Assembly: GCA_039105265.1 (NCBI GenBank) | Contig: JAPFFF010000010.1 | Location: forward strand, 2,418,001 to 2,482,000 | Length of the DNA stretch: 64,000 nt | Reading direction: 5' to 3' | Source of the DNA: Tritrichomonas musculus | Lineage: Eukaryota > Parabasalia > Tritrichomonadida > Tritrichomonadidae | In this document: positions 49,465 through 61,500 of the stretch, piece after piece | How positions within the stretch are numbered: position 1 is the first letter of the stretch | Layout of the letters: the number at the start of each line of letters is the position of its first letter | The notes under the pieces: generated by a model | The model's database searches: none | What the model saw: only the letters and a program-made list of their open reading frames with translations | What the model was told of the DNA's origin: nothing | Made by a program: the position numbers and the translations under genes

Positions 49465-51264
49465 ATGGCTATGAATGAAGACAATCATATGCTTGATTTA
49501 AATCTTTTTATACAAGAAGAAAGCGAAAATATTTGGGATTATTTTCAAGTAAATACAAACGATTCTTATTCGCAAGAGAATACAAACGATTCTAATTTTC
49601 AAGAAGATTTTAACGAACTTAATTATCAAGAAAATTTTAAAAATTGGATTGAAGAACAGATCCTTTTACTTTTTTCTCAGTGGGCTACTGGTATAACTAA
49701 GACAATTTTACGACAAGATATTCTCAAAAAAGCAAGAACATCGAGGTCAAGACAGCATGTTAAACCAGATGCTAATCACCATCCTGTTCTTCATGGAAAA
49801 ATAACCGGAGTTGAAATCATCAAACATCATGATAGAACAATATCTTCTGCAATTATAAGTATAAAGCAAGAACGATACGATTTAATCATAAAAGCAGCAC
49901 TTCATGGAGCTCTCTTACCTTATGTTGACACATTTATTACTGGTGGCCGTATAATTCATTTCGCAAACATTCGATTTTCAAATGACTGCCTTATTCCAAA
50001 TCAGTTATGCGTAATAGATCTTTTAAAAACAAAAGAAGACATCAACTTTATTAAAAGATGCCCTCCCTTCCCTATCAACAAAATTACAGAGCAAAATTGT
50101 CCTGAATCTCTTCTTCTTCAGGTAGAAAGCCCGACTAGAGAAGGAATTAGGATGTCAGATTGCACAAATTCAATAGAACTTCTGCTAGATGAAGAAAGAA
50201 TGTCATTGAAGCAACTCCTCAACTTTGGCGATATAATACTTTTTGTTAATCCTTGGGCAATTGAATCTGATAATGGCCAAGTTTATCTTACTTATGGTCC
50301 AAACAGCGTTTTATTCAGAGTCCCGATAAAAATTGATTCAAAAGCTGCTCATCAATCACAATTTTCACAACACTCAAGTTTAACGCAAGATGGTCTATCA
50401 CTCAGAAATTCTGTTGATTGCAGAACTCTTCGTGGTACTGTTTTATCAATGTCAAATCAATTTGATGATAGATCAGATTTAGATATAAGTCAATGGACTT
50501 CTTCAGTTCTTAAAATCCAAACAACAGAAAACACAAGAGCTACAATTAAAATTCGAGTTTCTACAGATACATCATACGAAGTGATGAGAGTTGTTGCTTC
50601 TTTGAAGCCAAATCATTTTGTGTGCATATTTGGTCTCATACAAGAAGATTTATATACTTATTCATTTACATCAGAAACAACAATTTATAATACATCACAA
50701 CTTTATTCTATTATATCATCTAATATTGTTCTTCCACAATCTTTAAGTATCAGTGGAAACTACAAAACATTTGTTGCCAAAGCAGTGATAACAAAAGTAT
50801 TGACATGTGATATAAAATATAAACATAAAATTTGTAGTACTCTACTCAGATCTAAGCAAAATATTACATGCCCAATATGCCAAGCCGAAATAACCAATCC
50901 TAAAGATGTCGATGATGAGTTTATTTTCAAAATCGAAATTGATGATATGTCATGCGATCCAATAACAGTTTACGGAAATGGCTCCAAATTCGCCATTTGG
51001 TCGACAAAACCAATCGAATGGAAAAGGGCTGATCAAAGAAAAAAAGAGAGACTGCTATTTCCTTTTATTGGACGCGAATTTATTTTTGTTCTTTCAAAAG
51101 CAAGTCAACAAGAATTTTGTGGGTTTGGCGATGACTATTGCGAATGGAGAATAGATCAGTGTATCAGACCGGGCGACATTGAACGAGAAGTAAGAAGACT
51201 TACTAAATTGCATAACCAGCTTGATAAAGAAGAAGATTTAAGCCAGAATTCCCATTATTTTTAG
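49465..51264 (+). CDS. OB-fold protein, RPA70/MEIOB-like
   Basis: The start is at the ATG 49465 (599 residues, MAMNEDNHM...). The long upstream in-frame stretch to 49198 overlaps the divergent gene and is not coding. After an acidic, repeat-like N-terminus (SYSQENTNDSNFQED) there are at least three OB-fold-like regions: HGKITGVEIIKHHDRTISSA, LLLDEERMSLKQLLNFGDIILFVNPW, and LRGTVLSMSNQF through VCIFGLIQED. A possible zinc-binding loop lies near the C-terminus (ICSTLL..., ITCPICQAEI), like the zinc site of RPA70 OB-C. RPA70-type proteins bind single-stranded DNA in replication and repair; MEIOB is the meiotic relative. The exact subfamily cannot be settled by eye. Confidence 0.5.
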   Translation: MAMNEDNHMLDLNLFIQEESENIWDYFQVNTNDSYSQENTNDSNFQEDFNELNYQENFKNWIEEQILLLFSQWATGITKTILRQDILKKARTSRSRQHVKPDANHHPVLHGKITGVEIIKHHDRTISSAIISIKQERYDLIIKAALHGALLPYVDTFITGGRIIHFANIRFSNDCLIPNQLCVIDLLKTKEDINFIKRCPPFPINKITEQNCPESLLLQVESPTREGIRMSDCTNSIELLLDEERMSLKQLLNFGDIILFVNPWAIESDNGQVYLTYGPNSVLFRVPIKIDSKAAHQSQFSQHSSLTQDGLSLRNSVDCRTLRGTVLSMSNQFDDRSDLDISQWTSSVLKIQTTENTRATIKIRVSTDTSYEVMRVVASLKPNHFVCIFGLIQEDLYTYSFTSETTIYNTSQLYSIISSNIVLPQSLSISGNYKTFVAKAVITKVLTCDIKYKHKICSTLLRSKQNITCPICQAEITNPKDVDDEFIFKIEIDDMSCDPITVYGNGSKFAIWSTKPIEWKRADQRKKERLLFPFIGREFIFVLSKASQQEFCGFGDDYCEWRIDQCIRPGDIEREVRRLTKLHNQLDKEEDLSQNSHYF

Positions 51265-51356
51265 AAAGGAAACTAAGAATCATAACTTTATCTTGCTACA
51301 TAATTATACAACTTTTTATTTTTGAAATTCCATATTACAATTTTTGTTTTTAAATA

Positions 51357-51387
51357 AACTGAGTCGCAAAAACTGGACCTATCAATT
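51357..51387 (+). repeat. left TIR of the Tc1-like element
   Basis: 31 bp identical to the reverse complement of 55046-55076. Confidence 0.95.
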
Positions 51388-51504
51388 TTTGAATTGCTAT
51401 TGAATAATTTAACTCAATAACTTTTACTTCTGAAAATGTCTCAATTTTTTTGAAAAGAATTAAATCGATTATTTTAAAAAAAATAAAACTATTTCAAATT
51501 TAGG

Positions 51505-54500
51505 ATGCAAACAAGAAAAGCATCTCCTTTAGACAGCAGTAAGCATCAAACGATAAAAAATAATGTTCAATCAATAAATAAAGGTTTACAACCTCAACAG
51601 AGCAAATCGCGATCACCGCATGTTAATGATCAATCGCAAGATAATTCAACACAACCGCGAACTCGCAAATCGCGATCACCGCATGTTAATGATCAATCGC
51701 AAGATAATTCAACACAACCGCGAACTCGCAAATCGCGATCACCGCATGTTAATGATCAATCACAAGATAATTCAACACAACCGCGAACTCGCAAATCGCG
51801 ATCACCGCATGTTAATGACCAATCGCAAGATAATTCAACACAACCGCGAACTCGCAAATCGCGATCACCGCATGTTAATGATCAATCGCAAGATAATTCA
51901 ACACAACCGCGAACTCGCAAATCGCGATCACCGCATGTTAATGACCAATCGCAAGATAATTCAACACAACTGCGAACTCGCAAATCGCGATCACCGCATG
52001 TTAATGACCAATCGCAAGATAATTCAACACAACCGCGAACTCGCAAATCGCGATCACCGCATGTTAATGACCAATCGCAAGATAATTCAACACAACTGCG
52101 AACTCGCAAATCGCGATCACCGCATGTTAATGAGCAACTGCTAGAAAGCGTATCACAAACACAAGAAGATGTATCACAAACACAAGAAGATGTATCACAA
52201 ACACAAGAAGATGTATCACAAACACAAGAAGATGTATCACAAACACAAGAAGATGTATCACAAGCACAAGAAGATGTATCACAAGCACAAGAAGATGTAT
52301 CACAAGCACAAGAAGATGTATCACAAACACAAGAAGATGCATCACAAACACAAGAAAATGCATCACAAACACAAGAAAATGCATCACAAACACAAGAAAA
52401 TGCATCACAAACACAAGAAAATGTATCACAAGCACGTGCTATTAAAAATCTGAATATAAAGAATAAGCCTTCTCTAGTATTAGTCCAACAAAAAACCTCA
52501 ATATTTTCCATTAATGCACCTTCATCTCTATCTTTTAATTTCCCTTCAATGATTTCAATTAATATGCTAAGTGAACAGAAAACTTTTCCTTTAATCCATT
52601 CCAATGCATCTCCCCCAATCAACGCAGTTGCATCTCCACCGATGAATGCAGTTGCATCTCCACCATTGAGCATAAATGCATCTCCACCAATCAATGCAGT
52701 CCCATTTCCACCGATGAATGCAGTTGCATCTCCACCATTGAGCATAAATGCATCTCCACCAATCAATGCAGTCCCATTTCCACCGATGAATGCAGTTGCA
52801 TCTCCACCGATGAATGCAGTTGCATCTCCCCCATTGAGCATAAATGCATCTCCACCATTGAGCATAAATGCATCTCCACCAATCAATGCAGTCCCATTTC
52901 CACCGATGAATGCAGTTGCATCTCCACCAATCAATGCAGTTGCATCTCCACCAATCAATGCAGTCCCATTTCCACCGATGAATGCAGTTGCATCTCCACC
53001 ATTGAGCATAAATGCATCTCCACCAATCAATGCAGTCCCATTTCCACCGATGAATGCAGTTGCATCTCCACCGATGAATGCAGTTGCATCTCCCCCATTG
53101 AGCATAAATGCATCTCCACCATTGAGCATAAATGCATCTCCACCAATCAATGCAGTCCCATTTCCACCGATGAATGCAGTTGCATCTCCACCAATCAATG
53201 CAGTTGCATCTCCACCAATCAATGCAGTCCCATTTCCACCGATGAATGCAGTTGCATCTCCACCAATCAATGCAGTTGCATCTCCCCCATTGAGCATAAA
53301 TGCATCTCCACCAATCAATGCAGTCCCATTTCCACCAATCAACGCAGTCCCATTTCCACCGATGAACATAAATACATCTCCACTGATGAACAGAAATGCA
53401 TTAATAATTAATTCTCCATCATGTGTTATATGTAACACATTTCTATTAAACTCAGAACCATTCAAATCACAACGAAAGCAAACAGAACAACGAAAAGCAC
53501 GGAAAAAAACGAAAATTGATGAAAACGAAGTTTTTCAATTTATGCAAGAGCATTCTGAAACCCAAACAAGATTAAAATATGGAATAGGTCATAAAAGATA
53601 CATTAAAATAAAAGAATTTCATGGTAAGTATCCTAACAAAAAAAAGACAACATTAGAAATCGTTGATTACATAGTGGAAATTGCATCTACTGGAAGATTG
53701 GCTGTAGATATATCACTTGCGATTGAAAAGAAATTCAATATCAAAATATCTCAAGATACAGTTATCCGTAGGCTTCGAGAAAATCATTTCAAGTATAGAA
53801 AACTGTTCAAAGTTCCAGATTTGACGGATGCACAGATATGCTTGAGATATAATTTTGCATATATTATGTTAAATTTCAGCGAAGACATTTTAAAACGACT
53901 CATCATCGTTTTTTCTGACGAATCTAGATTCTCATTTATGCCTGATTGTCATAAATTTTGGGTGAAGGATGATGACATGTCTGAAAATGCTACAACAAGA
54001 TGCAGGAAATATCCAATTAGCACAATGATTTGGGCAGCAATTGGCAAAGATTTCAAGTCCAAATTGATCTTTATTGACAAAAGTATCAACGAGGACAGAT
54101 ACAAAGAAGTTCTCGATGAATCAAAGATATTCAATGAGTTAAATTCAAAAACTGGGCAATGGAAATATTTATTTCAGCAAGATGGGGCGACTTGCCATAT
54201 GACAAATTACATATTTAATTATATCAATAAATATGCCAGGATTCTCAATGGGTGGCCACCTAATTCTCCCGACTTATCACCCATTGAGAATCTTTGGGCA
54301 ATAATGAAAAACCGTTTAAACCGTTTGGGGATCAAACCCAAAAATAAGAAAGAATTAAGAGAACTTATACAAAAAGTTTATGATGAAATAGAAATTGACA
54401 CAATTAATAATTTAATTGAATCTTTTGAATATAGATTGAAAATGTGCTTGGATGTTGGTGGCAAAACAATTGCCCATTTCCTCAGAAAAAATTTCCATGA

Positions 54501-54879
54501 AATACCAGAAAAATATAAATTACCTTCAGATAAATGTCCTCCTATATTAACTCCAGAATTATGTTTCACAATATATAAGGAGAATTTAAAAACACCTCAC
54601 AGATGGAAGAAAATTTCAGAAAGAATTGAGCCAATTCAAAAACTTGATAGAATGATAATTAAAAACAAATCAAACGAAATTGAAAGAAAAATTGTTGATT
54701 ATAATAATCATAAAAATATTATAACACGGGTTCCATATGAAATTGAAAAAATTATAGAATTCTTAAATGATAAATCAAATAATGAAGATGAAAATGATCT
54801 ATACCTTGATGAGTATGAAGAAGAAGAAGAGTATGACAATGACTGGCCAAATGATGACGAAACAATGAATCCTTTTTAA
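51505..54879 (+). CDS. Tc1-type (DD34E) transposase with long tandem-repeat N-terminal region
   Basis: This 1124-residue frame has an ATG at 51505. Residues about 34-210: eight full and one partial copy of a 21-residue unit (KSRSPHVNDQSQDNS...). Residues about 216-312: thirteen copies of VSQTQED/ASQTQEN. Residues about 367-630: about 33 copies of an 8-residue step (INAVASPP, LSINASPP, INAVPFPP). From about 655 comes the transposase: a helix-turn-helix region (TLEIVDYIVEIASTGRLAV...DTVIRRLREN), then Asp 805 in FSDESRF, Asp 893 in QQDGATCH and Glu 928 in SPDLSPIENLW, with 34 residues between the last two. That is the Tc1-type triad, so catalysis should be possible. The usual length is 340-360 residues; the extension is exceptional. 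A C-terminal acidic tail follows. Confidence 0.92.
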   Translation: MQTRKASPLDSSKHQTIKNNVQSINKGLQPQQSKSRSPHVNDQSQDNSTQPRTRKSRSPHVNDQSQDNSTQPRTRKSRSPHVNDQSQDNSTQPRTRKSRSPHVNDQSQDNSTQPRTRKSRSPHVNDQSQDNSTQPRTRKSRSPHVNDQSQDNSTQLRTRKSRSPHVNDQSQDNSTQPRTRKSRSPHVNDQSQDNSTQLRTRKSRSPHVNEQLLESVSQTQEDVSQTQEDVSQTQEDVSQTQEDVSQTQEDVSQAQEDVSQAQEDVSQAQEDVSQTQEDASQTQENASQTQENASQTQENASQTQENVSQARAIKNLNIKNKPSLVLVQQKTSIFSINAPSSLSFNFPSMISINMLSEQKTFPLIHSNASPPINAVASPPMNAVASPPLSINASPPINAVPFPPMNAVASPPLSINASPPINAVPFPPMNAVASPPMNAVASPPLSINASPPLSINASPPINAVPFPPMNAVASPPINAVASPPINAVPFPPMNAVASPPLSINASPPINAVPFPPMNAVASPPMNAVASPPLSINASPPLSINASPPINAVPFPPMNAVASPPINAVASPPINAVPFPPMNAVASPPINAVASPPLSINASPPINAVPFPPINAVPFPPMNINTSPLMNRNALIINSPSCVICNTFLLNSEPFKSQRKQTEQRKARKKTKIDENEVFQFMQEHSETQTRLKYGIGHKRYIKIKEFHGKYPNKKKTTLEIVDYIVEIASTGRLAVDISLAIEKKFNIKISQDTVIRRLRENHFKYRKLFKVPDLTDAQICLRYNFAYIMLNFSEDILKRLIIVFSDESRFSFMPDCHKFWVKDDDMSENATTRCRKYPISTMIWAAIGKDFKSKLIFIDKSINEDRYKEVLDESKIFNELNSKTGQWKYLFQQDGATCHMTNYIFNYINKYARILNGWPPNSPDLSPIENLWAIMKNRLNRLGIKPKNKKELRELIQKVYDEIEIDTINNLIESFEYRLKMCLDVGGKTIAHFLRKNFHEIPEKYKLPSDKCPPILTPELCFTIYKENLKTPHRWKKISERIEPIQKLDRMIIKNKSNEIERKIVDYNNHKNIITRVPYEIEKIIEFLNDKSNNEDENDLYLDEYEEEEEYDNDWPNDDETMNPF
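51604..52128 (+). repeat. 63-bp coding repeat, 8 full copies plus a partial
   Basis: The unit begins AAATCGCGATCACCGCATGT. Copies differ at only a few positions (for example CCG/CTG and GAT/GAC variants). It encodes an Arg/Ser/Asn-rich 21-mer. Confidence 0.95.
52150..52437 (+). repeat. 21-bp coding repeat, 13 copies plus a partial
   Basis: The unit begins GTATCACAAACACAAGAAG. Variants form blocks (five, then three with GCA, then four with GCATCA), which suggests local duplication of sub-blocks. Confidence 0.95.
52603..53390 (+). repeat. 24-bp coding repeat, about 33 copies
   Basis: Four unit variants (INAVASPP, MNAVASPP, LSINASPP, INAVPFPP) are arranged in a higher-order pattern that itself repeats. 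The reverse strand is also open throughout because no variant carries a stop in that frame. Confidence 0.95.
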
Positions 54880-55045
54880 AGTTTTTTTGTTTTTATTTCT
54901 TTAAAATTTTAATTTTATAAAACATTCAATAATTTCTATTACTTTAAATAATTTATTCAAATATTGAATCAAGAAAAAACTGGACCTATGAAAATAAAAT
55001 AAACTTAAGAAATTTAAAAATAATATTTTGAAATCCTTTCAAAAT

Positions 55046-55076
55046 AATTGATAGGTCCAGTTTTTGCGACTCAGTT
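55046..55076 (-). repeat. right TIR of the Tc1-like element
   Basis: This is the reverse complement of the left TIR without mismatch, followed by TA. Confidence 0.95.
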
Positions 55077-55078
55077 TA

Positions 55079-55525
55079 AAAATTTTGCAATATAGAAAAA
55101 TGTATAAATTATTGCTATGATTATATTTACAATATTGCATCTATAAACCGCAATTTATATTTCATTTGAAATATTATATCTATTTGAGTAGCAATGTTTT
55201 TTAAAATACATTTTCTTGTTAGAATCACACTTAAAAGAAGAAAAAACTTTGAATGTTAGGAATCCAAATATTTTATCAAAGATCAAATTTAAAACTCAGA
55301 TTCGAAAATGATAGAAGTTCTAAGTTTTTTTTTTCCTTCATCAAACAATCACGACCCAATCACCTAAAAAAAAAAAAAGAAAATTTCAATCTTAAATAAA
55401 ATTAGAAAGAGCATTCAACAAAACTATAAATGAAAAAATTAGAAAAAAAAATTTTTTTTTGTCGAATGATTAATATTTATACAATAAAACGCCTTTGTAT
55501 AAGAATAATATATCAAACCAATACT
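55079..55525. other. A/T-rich intergenic spacer
   Basis: It is the 3' flank of the HECT gene and nothing is recognised beyond A runs. Confidence 0.5.
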
Positions 55526-58500
55526 TCAACTATTTCCATATTCTTGTTCTTGTATAGCCATTAACAGTTTATCATTCATGTCATCCTCGTTGTCGTACAT
55601 TGGCAGATCAAGTTTATTAAAGCACGTATGCGCCATAGGAAGTCTATTTTTTTCATGAATGGCTGATATTGTAATAGGGTGTCCTTTATCCTCGAATTCT
55701 TTGAAACCGTTAACCGACACCTGAGAAATACCAGTGAAGAACTGAAGGAATTTTGCCAAATCTTCCTGATCCCATTTCGAGATGACGTTCCAAAACATTT
55801 TAATAGTTTTGTGGTTAGCATTATAGCCTTGATAATGAGTATGCTTCTTAAGGTCATCGAGATCAAATTTATGAATTCCGCAGATCATTAAATCGAGCTC
55901 ATTTGGGGAGAAATTCTTAATGAACTCGTGTGGAATTATTGCATAAAAAGCAGAACAAAAAGCATCAACTTGATCACTGACAGATTTCCTCAATTTATAA
56001 TCAGTGTATAAATTGATGTATTCGTTTTTATTTGCAATTGTAACAGCAACATTTTCGCCGTTTGGTATTAAATCGATAGTTTCATATTTGCCGAATCTTT
56101 CGTCATCAATTTGGAACACAAAATCAAATGATTCAATGGTTTCAGAATCATCAATTTCACGAAGATCATGAAGAGAATTAAACAATTCTGTATCATAATC
56201 TTCAAGATCCTTCAAATTCAAATTTTGTTTTAAAATTTGCTTTAAAAAAGCGGTTGATAAATGAGCATTAATACATTGGCCACCTAATAAAGCACGTGCA
56301 ACAATGGCACCGGCCATTCTGAAGTAATCAATATGATTTTCATTAACACTTGATAAAGGACTAGGAAAATAGCTTCCATTCATTGTTTCTTTAAAGAGTC
56401 CAATGTTTGGATTAAACAATTCTTTGGCAATTAAAGTAAACCAATCTTTAGTTAGACCACCAAGATCAATACCATGTTCACCAATGAAAGTAGTCTTAAA
56501 ATCAGCCATGTATTCTTCTGGCTTTTTATTCCAAAGAATATTAAATGAGTCAATAAGAAGTGATGATCGATGGACATTCAACGTTATCGTCCTATGTGAT
56601 CTATTATTATCTTTAAATCGTCTATCCACTTGTTGCTTGAATTTATTAAAACGTGTACGGAATGGAACGAGTTCGAAGAATGTACTAATAAATTTCAATC
56701 GATCAATTACTGCTTGATCACTTTTAACAAAGTGGCTAAGAAAACCGTAATGCTCTAAATATATTTCTCGCCAAAAGAAAGGTGCTTCACTTATCAAGTA
56801 CGGCGGCAATCTATTAGATAAGAATGATTTTTCAGTTGAATCATTTTTATTGTTTGTAGTGGATGAATTATAAACACTTACTTTTAGCTTCTTGCTCATA
56901 CCAACTCCTTTCTCAGGTGTCAAATAGTTGAATATTTCAATAACAAGCTCAGATAAAGCAGCATCTTTATATTTACGTGCTTGCAATTTAACAATTGCAT
57001 TATTCAAATAATTAGATAATGAAGAAATCGTTCTTTTTTTAAATGAAGGAAATCTTTCATATAATGCCTTTATCTCTTTAAATGTCAAGTATTCATTATT
57101 AATTGAGCTACTCAATGATTTTATTATTACGGGCTGCACATATTTAGCTTCATCTTTGCTTAACATTGTATAATAATCAATTCCTTTCTGGAAGAATCGA
57201 TAATTATTCGCAATTAAAACATACGAAACAAGATGGACAATTTGATCAGGATGAACTTTAGTGTACTTAAAAACTAAGTCAGTGACATTTAAAAGACAGT
57301 CTAAATTCATTCGAAATGTAGGTAACATAACTACTTCATTCAATTTATGCAAACAATCAGAAGTAAATAAACTTCGTGCAGATTCATTCACCTTTAAAAG
57401 ATGAAAAATTAGATCAATTTGACTCTTAAACTTTTCCAATGTTAATAAGTTAACTTCTGATTTACACAAGGTTTCTTTAATTACATGAAAAATGAATCTC
57501 AGGGCTTCAAGGTTAGTAGCAACATATGTAATCGTATTCAAAAGTGATTCTTTAGGAATTGATGGAATATTTAATTCATCAAAAAGTTCAACAAAAAGAT
57601 TTTTCTGATAAAAAAGTGGCAGAAAATGAACAGGAAGAACAAGTTGATTTTTGAACTCAACATTTTCTGGATCTGATGAATCAACTGACTTTTTCAAGAA
57701 AATAATGAGCTGCACAATGTATTCATATTGCGCAGAAAGAAGTGGAAAATGAGTCTGTTTAAGAATCCAATTGAAAACCCATTTTGGCTGTGACAATAAA
57801 ACTCTATGAATTTTCACTGTGTTCGAGAAAGAAGCTGAAGGAAGAGGCTTATCAACAAACTCCTTATTATTTGGTTTAAGCATGTTAATAAATGCAGAAA
57901 GATTGTTGCTTGGCTGTGAATTTGAATTTTTTAAATTATTAAAAATCCAGAAATTTTTTGGTTGAAAAATTGCTTTCATTGAATTCAAGATTTCAATTGA
58001 AAATGAATTCTTAGGAAAGACAATATTTAAAGGTTGAATTGTAACTTGAGTAATTGTTGAAAAATTGTTGAATTCAACAGCAAAAGGATTTTGAATTTCA
58101 TTTTTCAATACTTGATCGATATAAAGAGAATCATCATGCTTTATTTCAAAGAACAACTTGTAATATTCAATCAAGAGATCGTAGAGACTATTGTAATAAT
58201 ACTTCTTAAATACTTTGTCTTCAATGTTTCGATAGAGGAGGATTAGAATGATATTCAAAAAGTTGTTTTTCATTGACATTGCATGAACAACTTTGTTAAC
58301 TCTTTCTGTTCGAAAGAGTGAATGAAGAACGAAAGACAAACAATAAACTTGTGAATTACTCATTACACCAATATTTTGGAACGAATAGTCAACAAAAACA
58401 AAGATAAAGTTAGTCGAATACAGACAAGAATATAGAAATGCCAAGGCTGCGAAACCTTTCTTTATATTATAAATTGTTTCTTTGTCAGCTTCGTCATTGA

Positions 58501-61500
58501 AAATACTTGGAATGTAATCAAGACTTGGAAGAACAATATCAATGACTTTCATTGGATTCTGTTCAAAATAAAATGGAAATGAAGAAGCTATATTTTGAAG
58601 ACAAACAAATGATTGGAAACTGTTTTCTTCGATCAATTTAACAAGAAATGAAAAATCAGGCGAAGGTGGAGGTAATGGCTGAATATTTATCCTTTTAACA
58701 AAGACATTATTTAAACTATTGTAAGCATAAAAATATTGAAGAGCATCAGCAAAAACTTCACTATAATTATCATACAAATCAGACAAATTTTGAATAATAA
58801 TCTCAGGCTTCAATTGCATGCCAACTGTATATTTCTCAAGACAACAAGTTATGTAATAAGCAGAAGTCAACATATCTTTCATTAAAAAATCAAACAATAT
58901 TTTGAACAAGTTTTGATTGTGCTCAATATTTGGATCAGATAAAATATGCGTCACAATGTCTACAGAATTTGTATAATCAGTTGGTTTAAATAACTTTTCA
59001 CTGATATCAAAAGAAATCTTCATTTTCATCAATTTTTCAATATCTACTTTAACGTTATATTCCTTTATAAAGTCAATGATAATTGATGCTTCATTCCACT
59101 TTTCTTTATCAATTGCATATTGAAGTGTGCTGGCAACATTTTTGTGATTTTCAAAATGCAATTTGGGACAATATCTTGAGTACTTTTTAATAAACAAAAT
59201 CACATCAGAAATTGACATATAATTATCAATTAGGTTACTGAAAAAGTTAGAAATCTTTGCTGAATCAAAAAGATTCATATTCAATTGATAACCGTCAAAT
59301 AAATCGTTATTTACAATCAATGACAAATTTTTCACAATGAAATTAAAGAGAGAATCAACGTTTCTTTGTACAAAAGTTATTGTAAACTCTTGAATTAAAG
59401 GGTCTGAATTTTCACTGGAAAGTCTAAAGATAATCAACAACAGTAAAGATTGATTCCCTTTAAAACTTTTATTTAAAAGAAGCTCTACCAAAATTGTGGT
59501 CATTTCAAGTGTCACTCCTAATGGGAAATAACGAGGATTGAACAAATAATTCATGTTTGAAAGGATTGAATCAATGGATGCAATCATTAATGAATTATCA
59601 TTATTGGCCAATTTACGACAAGCTTCAATTATCAAGTCAATAATATTTTGACTTAACAGTTTTGTCACATAATCTTCATCACTCAATGTTTGAAGGTAAT
59701 TGAAATAAATGGCAAAAAATGGAAGAACGTTTTCTGCATTCAATCCAAAAACTTCAATTGGATGAACATTGCTTGTAAAGATGAAAGAAGAAACAATTAA
59801 AGAAAGCCATTCAGGGTCCATATTTTTCAGCAAATCAAAATTATTCTTTGATTTAATGAACTCAATTATTAAATTGGCACTTTTTATAGGTGGAATTATT
59901 TTAACGGACTGCCAAACCGTCGAATCATATCTCAAATACGAAAATTCAAAGCAATACATTAAAGATGGCGTAATTTGAGGAGGTTTTGTAACAAAGTAAA
60001 ATAATTCGCAAAGTGAACGTGGCGGAATCATATTTGTCCGAAATAAAGCATTCAAAATTTTCTGAGCATTTCTATCTTCATAAAAAGTGGAAATGTAACG
60101 TTCTGGCATGCTTTTTAATAAAGAAACAAGAAATTCCGATTGCTTCTCATCTGGCGGATATTTATCAAATATCAATTGTACATAAAAATCGATAAATTCA
60201 TCCTCTGAAACATCCCTGCTGAAGTAGTAAGCAAAACGTTGAATTAATGAAGATGAACAGTTTTCTTTTTGCAATGAAACAATTGACAAAATATGCTTCC
60301 AAAAGTCAATGGTTGAGAACAAATAACTCCTGAAATGATCAGTGCTTAATGCTGCTTCATAGATCTTCATGTCTGCCGTTTCTTGAAGACATGTTGTGAC
60401 AAATCCTGAAGATAGTGAAATTACATTCGGAAAAATTTTTATTACATAGGGTTTTCGTGGGTATTTCAAGTTCCGTGTGATTACGTTGTCAGGAAGCTTA
60501 ATATTATATTTATCCATGTAGTCCCACGATGGCGAATTAGTGGCAATATCGAACCGACCAAGTAACTCCTCAATTTTTTTGGGCCTTATATCAAAATCAA
60601 TGCATTTTTGTACAATTTTGATCGGAAATAAAGCATCTTGACGATTCTTTTCAATTAAATCATCTTCTAATTCTGAATATATCGTAATAAAGGCTTGTTT
60701 GGTGCATGAATAAAGAATCTTTTTTATATTCTCAGGCGTAAAGCTTTTATATAGATCATTCTTGAAAAATAATGATTCTGGAATGTTAGACATGAGATTG
60801 GCTTCAAAAAGTTTTTGGATAAAAAAGTTTATTTTGGATATTGATATGGATCTATGAGAAAAAATATAATGATAAAAGGTAAGAACAACATCTTTTGTCA
60901 ATTTTGTCATTAAAACTAGATTCATAATAAACTCTGGTTTGAACGATTGCGGAATTTCGTAATTAAATATATTTAATAAATAATCATCGGAATTGAAATT
61001 TTGAGAAACTACTTGTTGATAAAAACTCGAAATAAAATGATCGTAACCAGAGGTTGATATATTAGGAGAAAATTGGGCTAAATAAGAAAGAATTGCAGGA
61101 ATAATTAATACATGATATGCAGTAAAATTAGGATTTTGCAAACGTTTGTCCAAAGTTTTTAAAGATTGTGTTGGATAATACGAAAAACATGATATAATAA
61201 GAGAGAAAACTTCATTTGCTAGACTTGTTTCCATATTTACATCAAGAAATGAAAACGCCTCTACTAATAAAAAATTGACGTCATCTTCATTGCGATTAAT
61301 TGTTAAATCGATATACGATTGATGAATGCGATCAATTATTTTTGAATTTTTAAATATTTTTGATGATTTTAATAGTAAAGATTGCTCAACTTTAATCATT
61401 AAAACTGTTTTATTTTCTATATCATAGTCAGTTAAGGCATGATTTTCATCAAGACGAGTGGAATTATGAATAAGATATTGCTGATCTGGTGGAGTACCTT

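Larger units (their letters stand above)
51357..55076 (+). mobile_element. Tc1/mariner-superfamily DNA transposon, looks complete
   Basis: The 3720-bp element is bounded by perfect 31-bp terminal inverted repeats (51357-51387 and 55046-55076, beginning AACTGAGTCGCAAAAACTGG). It is flanked by TA on both sides (51355-51356, 55077-55078), the standard Tc1/mariner target duplication. One long open frame fills the interior. A partial direct copy of the TIR core AAAAACTGGACCTAT lies near 54973-54987. Identical TIRs and an unbroken frame suggest recent movement. It sits between the convergent OB-fold and HECT genes. Confidence 0.95.

Noticed and set aside
51882-53465. 527-codon minus-strand Gly/Asp/Ala frame inside the transposon
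   Set aside because: An antisense by-product of the tandem repeats, whose units carry no stop in that frame.
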